From: Bosea vaviloviae
GTDB taxonomy: Bacteria > Pseudomonadota > Alphaproteobacteria > Rhizobiales > Beijerinckiaceae
Assembly: GCF_001741865.1 (NCBI RefSeq)
Contig: NZ_CP017147.1
Coordinates: 957,001-1,021,000 of the forward strand
Length of the DNA stretch: 64,000 nucleotides
Reading direction: 5' to 3'
Shown here: one piece after another, positions 33,705 to 44,876 of the stretch
Position numbering within the stretch: position 1 is the first letter of the stretch
How the letters are laid out: every line of letters begins with the position of its first letter
Program-made: the position numbers and the translations under genes
The notes under the pieces: model-generated
Database searches by the model: none
What the model was told of the DNA's origin: nothing
What the model saw: only the letters and a program-made list of their open reading frames with translations

Positions 33705-34703
33705 ATGAGCAATTCGCGCACCGACGTCCTCGCCCTCGGCAACGCCATCGTCGACGTCATCGCTTCCGCCGAGGAGGACTTCCTGGCCAAGCACGACCTC
33801 GCCAAGGGCGCGATGATGCTGATCGACGAGGCCCGCGCCGAGGCGCTCTACGCCGCCATGGGCCCGGGCAAGGTTATTTCCGGCGGCTCGGCCGCCAACA
33901 CCATCGCCGGCCTCGCCTCCTTCGGCGGCAAGGGCGCCTTTATCGGCAAGGTCAAGGCCGACGAGCTTGGCAAGCTCTACCGGCATGACCTGACCTCGCT
34001 CGGCGTCTCCTTTGACACGGCTTTCGCGGCCGATGGTCCGGCGACCGCGCGCTCCTTCATCATCGTCACGCCCGATGGCGAGCGCACGATGAACACCTAT
34101 CTCGGCGCCTGCCAGGGGCTCACTGTCGCCGATGTCGACGCCAAGGCGGTTGAGAGCGCCGACATCATCTATCTCGAAGGCTATCTCTGGGATCCGCCGG
34201 CGGCCAAGGAGGCCTTCCGCAAGGCCTCAGAGATCGCCCACAAGGCCGGTGGCCGCGTTGCCATCACGCTCTCGGATTCGTTCTGCGTCGACCGCTATCG
34301 TGACGAGTTCCTCGGCCTGATCCGCAACCGCATGGTCGATATCGTCTTCGCCAACGAGCACGAGCTGAAGAGCCTCTACCAGACCGCTGACTTCGAGACG
34401 GCCCTGGCGGCGTTGCGGGCCGAGAACATCCTCGCCGCCGTGACCCGCTCGGAGAAAGGCGCTCTGGCCGTGACGCCGGACGGCATCGTCGCCGAGCCGG
34501 TCTTCCCCGTCGAGCGCATCGTCGACAGCACCGGCGCGGGTGATCTCTTCGCTGCCGGCTTCCTCTTCGGCCTGACCTCTGGCCGCGAGGTGCGCGACGC
34601 ATTGCGCCTGGGCGCGCTCGCCGCCGCCGAGATCATCAGCCATGTCGGCGCAAGGCCGGATGTGAACCTGAAGGTGCTGGCAGGGAACGAAGGGCTGCTG
34701 TGA
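33705..34703 (+). CDS. PfkB-family kinase, probable adenosine kinase
   Basis: A 332-aa sugar/nucleoside kinase. PfkB signature 1 is ISGGSAANTIAGLASFGGKGAFIGKVKADELG (about 64-95). Signature 2 with its catalytic Asp is DSTGAGDLFAAGFLFGL (about 270-286). The pattern GGSAANT and the overall length fit the bacterial adenosine-kinase-like group; inosine or ribose kinase remains possible. It ends in a terminator and a repeat block. Confidence 0.88.
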   Translation: MSNSRTDVLALGNAIVDVIASAEEDFLAKHDLAKGAMMLIDEARAEALYAAMGPGKVISGGSAANTIAGLASFGGKGAFIGKVKADELGKLYRHDLTSLGVSFDTAFAADGPATARSFIIVTPDGERTMNTYLGACQGLTVADVDAKAVESADIIYLEGYLWDPPAAKEAFRKASEIAHKAGGRVAITLSDSFCVDRYRDEFLGLIRNRMVDIVFANEHELKSLYQTADFETALAALRAENILAAVTRSEKGALAVTPDGIVAEPVFPVERIVDSTGAGDLFAAGFLFGLTSGREVRDALRLGALAAAEIISHVGARPDVNLKVLAGNEGLL

Positions 34704-34720
34704 GCCCTTCCTTCTCCCCA

Positions 34721-34967
34721 CCAAGATCGGGCTTGCCCGATCTTGGCAAGTAGGAGGCCCATGTCGGAAACATCCGACATGGGTGGGAGAAGGTGTCTGC
34801 GGAGCAGACGGATGAGGGAAGGGTCGCGCAAGCGGCCCTTTTTTCTTGTCTTGGGTTGAGGCTCTGCCCTCATCCGTCAGCGCTTCGCGCTGCCACCTTC
34901 TCCACCCATCTCGGGCTTGCCCGAGATGGGCAACCCAAAGTGTCAAAGTCGGCAACAGCCGACTTTG
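34721..34967. repeat. Block of four hairpins in two alternating pairs
   Basis: Four perfect hairpins. CCAAGATCGGGC/GCCCGATCTTGG (34721-34746) and CCCATGTCGGA/TCCGACATGGG with an AACA loop (34758-34783) lie left of the kinase terminator. CCCATCTCGGGC/GCCCGAGATGGG (34905-34930) and CAAAGTCGGC/GCCGACTTTG with an AACA loop (34944-34967) lie right of it. The first and third share a TT loop, the second and fourth an AACA loop. No coding content across 34704-34994. Confidence 0.8.
34821..34845 (+). terminator. Intrinsic terminator of the PfkB kinase gene
   Basis: GGGTCGC-gcaa-... pairs as GGGTCGC with GCGGCCC (one G-U), followed by six T. It is 118 bases after the stop codon. Confidence 0.7.
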
Positions 34968-34994
34968 ATGGGGGAGAAGGGAAAACCACACCCC

Positions 34995-35630
34995 TCAATA
35001 CAGCGTCGCCTTCACCCGCTCCGGCAGCGCCTTGTCATAGGCTTCGCCGTCGAAGGTCTCGAGCTTGTCGTTCTTCTCCGTGATCGCGCGCAGGATCTGT
35101 CCGGCGCTCGGCAGGCTGCGCTTGTCGAGCTGTGCTGCCGGGTTCCAGAGGTCGGCGCGCACCACTGCGCGCGAGCACTGGAAGTAGGCGCTCTCCACCG
35201 CGACCACGATCACGCAGGCCGGCAGCTTTCCGGCCATCGCGAAGCCCGCGCAGAGCTCGGGATCGGTCGAAAGCGTCGCCGTGCCGTTCACGCGCAGCGT
35301 TTCGCCGTAACCGGGGATCAAAAAGAGCATTCCGATTCGGTTGTCGAACAGGATATTCTTCAATGAATCCAGACGGTTATTGCCTCTTCTGTCCGGAATC
35401 AGGAGCGTTTTCGCGTCCCGGAGTCGCACGAAGCCCGGCATATCCCCACGCGGTGAGCAATCCAGACCGTCCGGACCGTTGGTCGCGAGCACGAAAAACG
35501 GCGAGGCGGCGATCAGGGCGCCGTAATTCGCATCGACGTGATCGATCTCCTTGGCGACCGAGGCCGGGGCGATGGGGTTGGGATAAAGTGCCGCAAGGTC
35601 ATCAAGCGAGGTGAGGGTGTGGTCGGGCAT
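34995..35630 (-). CDS. PNPOx-fold (pyridoxamine 5'-phosphate oxidase-like) protein, MSMEG_1061 type
   Basis: A 211-aa split-barrel flavin protein. Blocks are FFVLATNGPDGLDCSPRGDMPGFVRLRD, TLLIPDRRGNNRLDSLKNIL and IGMLFLIPGYGETLRVNGTATL, characteristic of the family of flavin or F420-like small reductases. The substrate is unknown; it is not the PLP-synthesis enzyme itself. The ATG at 35630 is chosen because GGAG precedes it by six bases. Downstream of the alpha/beta hydrolase gene on the same strand, separated by about 100 bases. Confidence 0.85.
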   Translation of the reverse strand: MPDHTLTSLDDLAALYPNPIAPASVAKEIDHVDANYGALIAASPFFVLATNGPDGLDCSPRGDMPGFVRLRDAKTLLIPDRRGNNRLDSLKNILFDNRIGMLFLIPGYGETLRVNGTATLSTDPELCAGFAMAGKLPACVIVVAVESAYFQCSRAVVRADLWNPAAQLDKRSLPSAGQILRAITEKNDKLETFDGEAYDKALPERVKATLY

Positions 35631-35729
35631 GCCAATCTCCATGGGGCCTAATAGTCTAGACTATTGACGATCAGCCGTCACCCCGGCTTCACGCCGGCCG
35701 GACCCATACCATCCCGGACCCATGCCATC

Positions 35730-36494
35730 TCAGGACAAGGCGCGCGCGATCGCCTGGGCCAGGCCGGCCGGATTCTCCCAGGCCATGGCATGCCCGGCTG
35801 CCGGTATGATGGCGACGTTGACGCCGAGCCGGGGAAGACCCTCCGCATCGCTGCTTGGAAGTGTCGCCTCTCCGAACAGGACGCAGCGCGGCTGCGGCAG
35901 CTCTGCGAGCATCTCGCGCCAGCTCGGGATGCTGCCGGCGACCAATGAGCAGGCCCCGCGATGCGCCGCATAGGGGGCGCTGATGGCGAGCGACGCGGCC
36001 CAGATAGCGTTGCCTTCGGAGCGGCTGGCCTGGACGAGTTCGTCATGGCCGCGCTCAATATAGTCGCACTCGGTCATGGCGGCGATACGCCGGCTGAAAA
36101 AGCCGCCGCCGGGCTCCAGATTGGGCTCGCCGAGGACGAGCCGCCTAAGGCGCTCACCCAGCATCCGCGCCGCCGTGATGGCCACCGCCCCACCCATGCT
36201 GTGGCCGAACAGATCGAGCTCGGTCAATCGCAGATGCTCGGTCAATGCCACGATGCTGCGGGCATGGTCCTCGATGGTGTAGCCGAACCCGGTCGGCCGA
36301 TCGCTGAAGCCCGAGCCCAGCAGGTCGACCAGGAGCATGCGCCGCCCCCGCAAGGCGGCGTCCGCCGCGACGCTCGGATAGTCGCAAGACGAGGCGCAGC
36401 CCAGCCCATGGATGAAGAGAAGCGCAGGGCCTTCGCCTGCGATGTCGTGATAGCGCAACCCCGCATCGGCGGCTGGGACGGTGAAAGACTTCAT
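35730..36494 (-). CDS. Alpha/beta-hydrolase
   Basis: A 254-aa hydrolase. The oxyanion region is LLFIHGLGCASSCDYPSV. The nucleophile elbow is LFGHSMGGAVAITAARMLGE with Ser near 98. The catalytic Asp is probably in the LPSSDAEGLPRLG segment, and His is in IIPAAGHAMAWENP. It belongs to the large esterase/lipase group; the substrate cannot be told. The ATG is followed by the typical MKSFTVPA; upstream region holds a palindromic repeat. Confidence 0.9.
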   Translation of the reverse strand: MKSFTVPAADAGLRYHDIAGEGPALLFIHGLGCASSCDYPSVAADAALRGRRMLLVDLLGSGFSDRPTGFGYTIEDHARSIVALTEHLRLTELDLFGHSMGGAVAITAARMLGERLRRLVLGEPNLEPGGGFFSRRIAAMTECDYIERGHDELVQASRSEGNAIWAASLAISAPYAAHRGACSLVAGSIPSWREMLAELPQPRCVLFGEATLPSSDAEGLPRLGVNVAIIPAAGHAMAWENPAGLAQAIARALS

Positions 36495-36560
36495 TGCTGG
36501 ACCCTGGTTTGCCGCGGAAGACTGCAGCAGCTCGCATCATGGATCTGTCAGCATCGCCTA

Positions 36561-36605
36561 AGAGCAGGATCCATCGATCCTGCTCTCACTCTTTGATGAG
36601 AGACG
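36561..36605. repeat. Dispersed AGAGCAGGAT palindrome, second copy
   Basis: Perfect arms AGAGCAGGATC / GATCCTGCTCT around CATC (36561-36586), then CACTCTTTGATGAGAGACG, which matches the tail of the copy at 25142-25210. The long GCGAAAAA...TTTTTCGC inner part of that copy is absent here, so this is an internally deleted version. Confidence 0.8.
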
Positions 36606-36617
36606 AGCAATAAAAAA

Positions 36618-36643
36618 CGCCCCGCATCCTGCGATGCGGGGCG
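36618..36643 (-). terminator. Intrinsic terminator of pnp
   Basis: Read leftward, the stem CGCCCCGCATC / GATGCGGGGCG with a four-base loop is followed by six T. It lies 28 bases after the pnp stop. Confidence 0.92.
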
Positions 36644-36646
36644 TCT

Positions 36647-36662
36647 CGTTTCACGTGAATCG
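36647..36662. promoter_or_regulatory. Weak parS-like site at the pnp terminator (13/16)
   Basis: CGTTTCACGTGAATCG has a CACGTG centre with three mismatches to parS. It sits between the pnp stop and the pnp terminator, the same relation as the site at 1509-1524 has to amtB. Confidence 0.4.
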
Positions 36663-36670
36663 TGTGCTGC

Positions 36671-38839
<2,169 letters not shown>

Positions 38840-39099
38840 GGATTTGTCTTTCGGATCGGATGCGACCCGGCCGGTGTCTCCGGCCCATGAGCAAGACGGC
38901 GGAAAGCTCGGGTTTTGTGAAAATATGCGCCCGAGCGCTCGGCGATCCTGCCATGGACATCGAGGACGCCCGGCGGGTCATGCGGGAAGGCCGCCCCTTG
39001 CGGCTCCCGCGATGAAATCAGGACGCCGCCCCATTGCGGCAGATCCTGGAAAACCGCCCGGAGCGATGTCGCACCGGGCGTGAAGCAGTCAGCGCTCGA

Positions 39100-39369
39100 T
39101 CAGCGGCGGATGCCGAGCTTCTCGATCAGGCTCTTATAGCGCGGCTCGCTCTTGCTCTTGAGATAGTCGAGCAGCGAACGGCGCTGCGAAACCATCTTGA
39201 GCAGGCCGCGACGCGAATGGTTGTCCTTGACATGCGACTTGAAGTGGCCGGTCAGGTTGTTGATGCGTTCCGTCAGGATCGCGACCTGGACTTCCGGCGA
39301 GCCGGTGTCGTTCGGCTTGGTGGCGTGTTCCTTCATGAGCGCAGTCTTGCGCTCGGCAGTGATCGACAT
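39100..39369 (-). CDS. rpsO: 30S ribosomal protein S15
   Basis: An 89-aa primary-binding protein of the 30S platform. The whole sequence is canonical: [73 protein letters not shown]. The ATG at 39369 is the family start; a longer frame upstream is not used. truB normally lies directly upstream, but here about 9 kb of other genes intervenes. Confidence 0.97.
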   Translation of the reverse strand: MSITAERKTALMKEHATKPNDTGSPEVQVAILTERINNLTGHFKSHVKDNHSRRGLLKMVSQRRSLLDYLKSKSEPRYKSLIEKLGIRR

Positions 39370-39521
39370 CGTGAGATCCTCATATTGGGGTTGATCTGGC
39401 GGGCCAGGCCGGGATGTCGTCCAGCAAGGTCCGAAGCCCGCAATCGCTCTCATCGAGGAGAGGATGCGCAGCCGGCTTTCACGCCGGTTGGCTGGGCATA
39501 TACACGAAACGGCGGGAAAGG

Positions 39522-39914
39522 CTAGCGCGATGCGGTTTCAGCCAAATCCGGCCCGGCCCCGCGATCATAGCGCCGCTGCGCCGCCTCGACCGTGCCGATA
39601 TGGGTTTCCGCCCAGATCCTCAGGCTGTCGACGGTCACGGCAAGCGTCCGGCCGAGTTCGGTGAGCGAATATTCGACCGTGACCGGCACGGTCGGGAAGG
39701 CCTCGCGGCGGATCAGGCCGTCGCGCTCCAGGCTCTTCAGCGTCTGCGATAGCATCTTCTGGGAGATCGCTTCGATGCGCCGGCGCAGTTCGTTGAAGCG
39801 CAGCGTCTCATGCTCGAGCAGGATCAGGATCAACACCGCCCATTTGTCGCCGATGCGGTCGAGCACCTTGCGGGTCGGGCATTGCGCGTCGAAGGGATTG
39901 GGGCGCTGCAGCAT
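39522..39914 (-). CDS. HxlR-family transcriptional regulator
   Basis: A 130-aa MarR-like winged-helix regulator. The HxlR signature [36 protein letters not shown] holds the conserved N-terminal Cys (residue 12), which in relatives senses quinones or electrophiles. [21 protein letters not shown] is the recognition helix. It is divergent from an NAD(P)-binding oxidoreductase, the usual arrangement for an HxlR-controlled target. A candidate operator lies between them (40003-40019). Confidence 0.92.
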   Translation of the reverse strand: MLQRPNPFDAQCPTRKVLDRIGDKWAVLILILLEHETLRFNELRRRIEAISQKMLSQTLKSLERDGLIRREAFPTVPVTVEYSLTELGRTLAVTVDSLRIWAETHIGTVEAAQRRYDRGAGPDLAETASR

Positions 39915-40002
39915 GCGGGTTTCCTGGAGGTGACCATGTCTCGCGGAAGTGCCTTCTTTACGGAAGGGAACAGGCGAGCCATCTAGGCTCCATTGGAGTG
40001 GT

Positions 40003-40019
40003 AGTATCCATCAGATACT
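40003..40019. promoter_or_regulatory. Candidate HxlR operator
   Basis: AGTATC-CATCA-GATACT, a perfect inverted repeat with a five-base spacer, 20 bases before the NAD(P)-binding gene. HxlR proteins bind such short dyads in the gap between themselves and their target. Inferred from position and symmetry. Confidence 0.55.
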
Positions 40020-40038
40020 GGAAAAACAGGACCATGTC

Positions 40039-40650
40039 ATGACAATCGCACTCATCGGCGCCACCGGCTTCATCGGCTCGCGCATTCTGTCGGAGCTGGT
40101 CTCCCGCGGCCATAAGGTCACGGCCATCGTCCGCAATCCGGAGAAGGTTCCAGCCTTGCCCGGCGTCACCGCTGTCAAGGGCGATATCTTCGACAAGGAC
40201 AGCCTGGCCAGACTGCTTGCCGGCCATGAGGCGGTGATCAGCTCCGTCCATTATCTGGCGAGCGATGCGGAAGCGCTGCTCGGGGCCGTGAAGCAGTCCG
40301 GCGTCAAGCGCTACCTCGTCGTCGGCGGCGCAGGCAGCCTTGAGGTCGCTCCCGGCGTGAAGCTGTTCGACACGCCCGATTTCCCCGCGATCTACCATGC
40401 CGAGGCCAAGAAGGGTGGCGCCTATCTCGAGCTTCTGCGCCAGGAGACGGCGCTGGACTGGAGCTTCCTGTCGCCCTCGGCCGTGATCGCTCCCGGTGAG
40501 CGGACTGGAAAGTTCCGTCTCGGCGGCGATCAGCTGCTGGTCGATGCCGGCGGCAACAGCGCGATCTCCGCCGAGGATTTCGCGGTGGCGCTGGTCGATG
40601 AGCTGGAGAAGCCGGCCCATAGCCGCAGGCGCTTCACGGTCGGTTACTGA
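40039..40650 (+). CDS. NAD(P)-binding (NmrA/YwnB-like) oxidoreductase
   Basis: A 203-aa short Rossmann protein. The nucleotide loop is MTIALIGATGFIGSRILSELVSRGHKVTAIVRNPEK; FSLSPSAVIAPGERTGKF-like block reads SFLSPSAVIAPGERTGKFR, a feature of the NAD(P)H-binding family with flavin-reductase-like members. The ATG at 40039 is the family start; the frame can be read further upstream but without support. Divergent from hxlR-type gene, which probably controls it. Confidence 0.88.
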   Translation: MTIALIGATGFIGSRILSELVSRGHKVTAIVRNPEKVPALPGVTAVKGDIFDKDSLARLLAGHEAVISSVHYLASDAEALLGAVKQSGVKRYLVVGGAGSLEVAPGVKLFDTPDFPAIYHAEAKKGGAYLELLRQETALDWSFLSPSAVIAPGERTGKFRLGGDQLLVDAGGNSAISAEDFAVALVDELEKPAHSRRRFTVGY

Positions 40651-40677
40651 AAAAATGCGCGGTTACTGAAAAAACGA

Positions 40678-40708
40678 GGGCCGGCGCCACCCTGCGCCGG
40701 CCCTTTTT
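40678..40708. terminator. Bidirectional intrinsic terminator
   Basis: Perfect 10-bp stem GGGCCGGCGC / GCGCCGGCCC with a six-base loop, five T on the right and a T-rich run on the left. It serves both the NAD(P)-binding gene and the convergent Atu4866-type gene, whose stop is at 40708. Confidence 0.9.
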
Positions 40709-41073
40709 CATGCGGCGCTGCGTGCGCCCGGCCTGATGAAGCGATGGTCGCCCAGCGTGAGAATGCCGCGGCGGGTTTCGCCGATCGCGGTGCGGCCGGT
40801 ATCGCCCTCGAAATAGAGGCGCGACCCGTCGACCTCGTAGCGGCCGCGATAGATGTCGCGACCCGCACGGAGCGTCTTGCCATAGCGGCCGTTCGGCAGG
40901 AGCGAGAGCCGGGTCGCCCCGTCATCGGCGACCCAGACGCCCATCATGGCGCGCTCGGCGGCGTTGGGCTGCATCAGGGCTTCGAGGTCGATCTCGAGCG
41001 GGTGGGTTGCGTTGTTGGCGCGGATGGATCCGGTGAGCGCGCTGAACGCGGTGAGAACGCGATTGAACTGCAT
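40708..41073 (-). CDS. Atu4866-domain protein
   Basis: A 121-aa protein matching the Atu4866 type known from Agrobacterium: GVWVADDGATRLSLLPNGRYGKTLR then DIYRGRYEVDGSRLYFEGDTGRTAIGE. No catalytic role is established; the fold is a small beta barrel. The ATG at 41073 has AGGAG eight bases upstream. It is divergent from an AraC-family regulator, which likely controls it. Confidence 0.8.
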   Translation of the reverse strand: MQFNRVLTAFSALTGSIRANNATHPLEIDLEALMQPNAAERAMMGVWVADDGATRLSLLPNGRYGKTLRAGRDIYRGRYEVDGSRLYFEGDTGRTAIGETRRGILTLGDHRFIRPGARSAA

Positions 41074-41289
41074 GGCTTGCTCCTGTGTTTCGAGCGGCCA
41101 CCTAATTGGGCCAGTGCGAGGAGATGAATGCCGCATGCGGGCTCGCGGGCGATAGACCGAAGCGCCGCAAGGATTGCCTGATCCTCCGTGAGTGCTGGCT
41201 TCGGGTCGCAGGAACCACCAATTCCTTGTATGAAAATCCAGACGCTGGCGCCGTTTGGACCAGCGTTGGCCCTATGATGGAGCGGTTGG

Positions 41290-42225
41290 ATGCGGCAGGC
41301 GGATGAACTGGCGGCGTTGCTCGGCCGCCTCGTGACCTTGGATGGCGTGCATCAGACAGCGATCCCGCGGCTTGCCCTGATCCGGTCCAGCCAGCCGACC
41401 GAGCCGATGCATGGGCTGCATCTGCCGGCGCTCTGCATCATCGTGCAGGGCCGCAAGCAGGTCATGCTGGGCGAGCAGATCTATCTCTATGATCGGACGC
41501 ATTACCTGGTCGTCTCCGTAGATCTGCCGATCATCGGCCAGGTGGTGGAGGCCAGCACTGAGGAGCCCTATTTCTCCGTGAGGCTCGATCTCGATCCCGT
41601 CCAGCTCAGTGCGCTGATGCTGGAGAGCAAGCCCAACGCGACCAAGCCCAACGCGACAAAACCCGGCGAGGGCGGTCATACCGGCGCGGGACCGGGGCTT
41701 GCCGTGAATCCGGCAGCGCCCGAACTGCTCGATGCCATGCTGCGGCTGGTCAGGCTGCTGGAGACGCCGCATGACATCGCGGTTCTGGCGCCGCTGGCCG
41801 AGCGCGAGATCCTCTACCGCCTGATGAATGGTGAACAGGCGGCCCGCCTGCGCCAGATCGCGACGGCGGAAAGCAAGTTGCAGCAGGTGAACAAGGCCAT
41901 AGGCTGGATCAGGCGCAACTACGACAAGACCTTCAGCATCGAGGTGCTGGCGTCCGAGGCGAGCATGAGCCCCTCGGCGCTGCATCAGCATTTCAAGGCG
42001 GTCACCGCGATGAGCCCGCTGCAGTACCAGAAGCAATTGCGCCTGCAGGAGGCGCGACGGCTCATCCTGGGCGCGGCGCTGGACGCCGCTTCCGCCGGTT
42101 TCAGGGTCGGCTATGAAAGCCCGTCGCAGTTCAGCCGCGAATATCGCCGGCTCTTCGGCGCGCCGCCGCTGCGGGACGTTGCAAGGCTGCGCGGTGCTTC
42201 AGCCTTGGAGATGGTTGGAGCCTGA
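41290..42225 (+). CDS. AraC-family transcriptional regulator
   Basis: A 311-aa regulator. The N-terminal AraC_N sensor domain shows LHLPALCIIVQGRKQVMLGEQIYLYDRTHYLVVSVDLPIIGQV. The C-terminal double helix-turn-helix shows FSIEVLASEASMSPSALHQHFKAVTAMSPLQYQKQLRLQEARR and FRVGYESPSQFSREYRRLFG. Between them, at about 114-125, is a short tandem KPNATKPNATKP encoded by a 15-bp duplication. Divergent from the Atu4866-type gene with a 216-bp gap. Confidence 0.93.
   Translation: MRQADELAALLGRLVTLDGVHQTAIPRLALIRSSQPTEPMHGLHLPALCIIVQGRKQVMLGEQIYLYDRTHYLVVSVDLPIIGQVVEASTEEPYFSVRLDLDPVQLSALMLESKPNATKPNATKPGEGGHTGAGPGLAVNPAAPELLDAMLRLVRLLETPHDIAVLAPLAEREILYRLMNGEQAARLRQIATAESKLQQVNKAIGWIRRNYDKTFSIEVLASEASMSPSALHQHFKAVTAMSPLQYQKQLRLQEARRLILGAALDAASAGFRVGYESPSQFSREYRRLFGAPPLRDVARLRGASALEMVGA
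41629..41658. repeat. In-frame 15-bp tandem duplication
   Basis: AAGCCCAACGCGACC is followed by AAGCCCAACGCGACA, coding KPNAT twice in the linker of the AraC regulator; a third partial unit follows. In frame, so it adds five residues without disruption. Confidence 0.85.
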
Positions 42226-42249
42226 GGCTGCGCTCAGGCCTTCCCCGTC

Positions 42250-44745
42250 TCAGAACTCCTCCCATCCGGCGTCATTGGCGCGGCCGTTGACGGCGCGCTT
42301 GGCCGGTGCAGAGGCCCGCGCCGGGGCGTGGGCCGGCGTCGCCGCCCGGGATTGCCCGAAGGCGGCTTCGGCGAGCTTGCGCAGGCGCGCGGGCTCCGAG
42401 CCATGACTGGCCGGTGAGGCAGCTGCACCCTCAGGACCCGTCCTGAAGGCCGCGACGAGGTCATTGAGCTGGACGATGCGGCCCGAGAGCGAACCGGCAG
42501 AGGCTGCGCTCTGTTCGGCGAGCGCCGCATTGGCCTGCGTCATCTCGTCGAGATGGGCGACAGCCTGGCTCATCTCGTCGATGCCGTTGGCCTGTTCGCC
42601 AGACGCCGCCGAGATTTCGGCGATGGTGGCCGCGACCTTCTGCGAGGCCGCCAGGATCTGGGTCAGGGCGTCGCCGGCCTGGCGCACCAGCTTGACGCCG
42701 GCATCGACCTCCATGTTGGAGGACGAGATCAGGCCGGAGATATCCTTGGCGGCAGCGCCCGAGCGCTGCGCCAGCGTGCGGACTTCCGAGGCGACGACCG
42801 CAAAGCCCTTGCCGGCATCGCCGGCGCGCGCCGCTTCCACCGCCGCGTTCAGCGCCAGCAGATTGGTCTGGAAGGCGATGTCGTCGATCACCCGGATGAT
42901 GTCGGAGATCTTCTGCGAGGCGCTCTCGATGCGCGCCATGGCATCGACTGCCTGACCGGCGATCACGCCGCCTGACTGGGCTGCCTGCATGGCCTCGGTC
43001 GCGATCGCGGCGGCGTTCTTCGAGGCCTGGGCCGAGGCCTTCACCGAGGCTGCGAGCTCCTCGGTCGTGGCTGCGGTCTCCTCCAGCGAGCTCGCCTGCT
43101 CCTCGGTGCGCTTCGACAGATCGTCAGCACCCATGGTGATTTCGCGGGCGGCCAAGCCGACATCCGCAGAGGTCGTCTGGATCGTGCGTACCGTCGAGGA
43201 CAGGCGGTCGACCGTCTCGTTGATCGCGCCCTTGAGTTCGGCGAACTTGCCGCGATAGGCGGTCTCGATCCGGGCGGTCAGGTCCCCGCCCGCAACCGCG
43301 TGCAGGGCGGCGGCGAACTCGGATGTGGCGCTGTCGACCACGGCATTGATCTCGTTGATGCCGGCGACGAGCTTCTGCATCTGCTCATCGGCATGCTCGA
43401 TCTGCAGCCGTGCCGAGAAATCGCCCGACGCCGCAGCCGCGACCACATCCCCGACATCGGAGACCACGGCCTCCATCGATTGCGCCCGCGCCAGGCGAGC
43501 GGCCGAGGCTGCGCGCTCCGATTGCTCAAGCTCGCGCATCTTGACCAGATTTTCCTGGAAGACCGACAAGGCGCTCGCCATCGCCCCGATCTCATCCTTA
43601 TGGCTGATCCGCGGCAGCGCGGCATCGAGATCGCCCTTCGCCAGCTGCGTCATCGCCGTCGTCATCTGCGCGAGCGGGGTGGTGACGCGCGAGCGCACCA
43701 CGACATATCCAGTGATGGCGATCAGCAGGCTGACGAGCAGGACGGCGCCATATTTCAGGAGTTCGGAAAAGGCCTGATCTGCGGCTGCATTCGCTCCTGC
43801 GATGGCCTGGTCCAGCGCCGTGCTGGCGACGGCCGCGATGGTTTCGAGCGCAGGTACGATCTCGCCGCGCCACTGGTCGACCGACATGCTGGGCTTGCTG
43901 CCGGTGGTCGCCTGGGCGACGAGCTTTTCGCGCATCTCCTTGACCGGGCCGGAGAAATAGGTGGCTTGGCCCTTGACGATGGCGGCTTTGATCACCGGGT
44001 CGGTCTGGGCGGTGTCGGCCATGTCGCGCAGGGCCTGCCAACTGGCCAGCGCGCTGGCGTCATTGTTTAACAGGATGCGCGTCTCCCTCGCGTCGAAGGG
44101 GCGCTGCTGCGCCGTGATCGTGCTGACCATGACGCCGGACGTGCCGGCATAGGTGCGTGTCGCCCAGGAAAGCGCTCGCGCGACCACGAGTTCGGTCAGA
44201 GCCGGATTGAGCGCGCGAATCTCGCTGTCGACGGCCAATGACGTCTTGTCGAGGCTGACCAGCAGCTTCTCGCCGACAGCGAGGATACGCTCGGGCATCT
44301 GCTTGTCGCGGCCCTCGGCCGGCTGTTTGAGCTCGCTCTCGACGCTGTCGCGGAGCTTGCGAGTCTCGTCATAGATGGCGGCGAGGTCGCGCTGGAACGG
44401 GGCGAGAGCCGGGCGGTTCGAAGCGGTCAGTACCGAATTCGCCTGTGCGATGGCGTCGTCGACTTGCTTGCGTCGCTGCTGATAGGTGGCGATCGAGGAC
44501 TGGTTCTTGTCGCTCGGCAGGATGACGGCGCTCTGCATCGAGGCGCGCTCGAGCCGGAAGGCGCCGAGCGCATCGAACAGGTTCCGGTTCAATCCCGCCA
44601 GCCCGACAACCTGCTGGGACACGCCGTAGCGCTTGTAGGAGGACCAGATTTCCTGGAGCGTCAGGCCGCAGGTCGTCAGCGCCATCGCGCAGATCAAGCC
44701 GATCAGGATATGCCTGATCGACAGGTTCGAAGTCGACAAAGTCAT
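42250..44745 (-). CDS. Methyl-accepting chemotaxis protein
   Basis: An 831-aa chemoreceptor. TM1 is at about 10-30. A long, mostly helical periplasmic region (about 31-330) shows no recognisable sensor domain. TM2 ([15 protein letters not shown]) is at about 335-350, then tandem HAMP-like segments. The signalling tip [40 protein letters not shown] is near 620-655. The extreme C-terminus is GWEEF, which fits the W-x-x-F pentapeptide that tethers CheR/CheB. ATG at 44745 with the standard membrane N-terminus. Convergent with the AraC gene. Confidence 0.93.
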   Translation of the reverse strand: MTLSTSNLSIRHILIGLICAMALTTCGLTLQEIWSSYKRYGVSQQVVGLAGLNRNLFDALGAFRLERASMQSAVILPSDKNQSSIATYQQRRKQVDDAIAQANSVLTASNRPALAPFQRDLAAIYDETRKLRDSVESELKQPAEGRDKQMPERILAVGEKLLVSLDKTSLAVDSEIRALNPALTELVVARALSWATRTYAGTSGVMVSTITAQQRPFDARETRILLNNDASALASWQALRDMADTAQTDPVIKAAIVKGQATYFSGPVKEMREKLVAQATTGSKPSMSVDQWRGEIVPALETIAAVASTALDQAIAGANAAADQAFSELLKYGAVLLVSLLIAITGYVVVRSRVTTPLAQMTTAMTQLAKGDLDAALPRISHKDEIGAMASALSVFQENLVKMRELEQSERAASAARLARAQSMEAVVSDVGDVVAAAASGDFSARLQIEHADEQMQKLVAGINEINAVVDSATSEFAAALHAVAGGDLTARIETAYRGKFAELKGAINETVDRLSSTVRTIQTTSADVGLAAREITMGADDLSKRTEEQASSLEETAATTEELAASVKASAQASKNAAAIATEAMQAAQSGGVIAGQAVDAMARIESASQKISDIIRVIDDIAFQTNLLALNAAVEAARAGDAGKGFAVVASEVRTLAQRSGAAAKDISGLISSSNMEVDAGVKLVRQAGDALTQILAASQKVAATIAEISAASGEQANGIDEMSQAVAHLDEMTQANAALAEQSAASAGSLSGRIVQLNDLVAAFRTGPEGAAASPASHGSEPARLRKLAEAAFGQSRAATPAHAPARASAPAKRAVNGRANDAGWEEF

Positions 44746-44876
44746 GTGCGGCCCCAGCTCGCCCGGCCGCGCGCGCTTTCTGCCGCACGGCAACTGGATC
44801 AAATTGCCGCAGAAGCCTTGAAATTGCGTTTACGCTTGATTTACCAACCTATGCGTGCAGGTGATTCCAAACGAGT

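Noticed and set aside
34704..34994. Small ORFs within the hairpin block
   Set aside because: Frames are formed by the palindromes themselves and share no family with known proteins.
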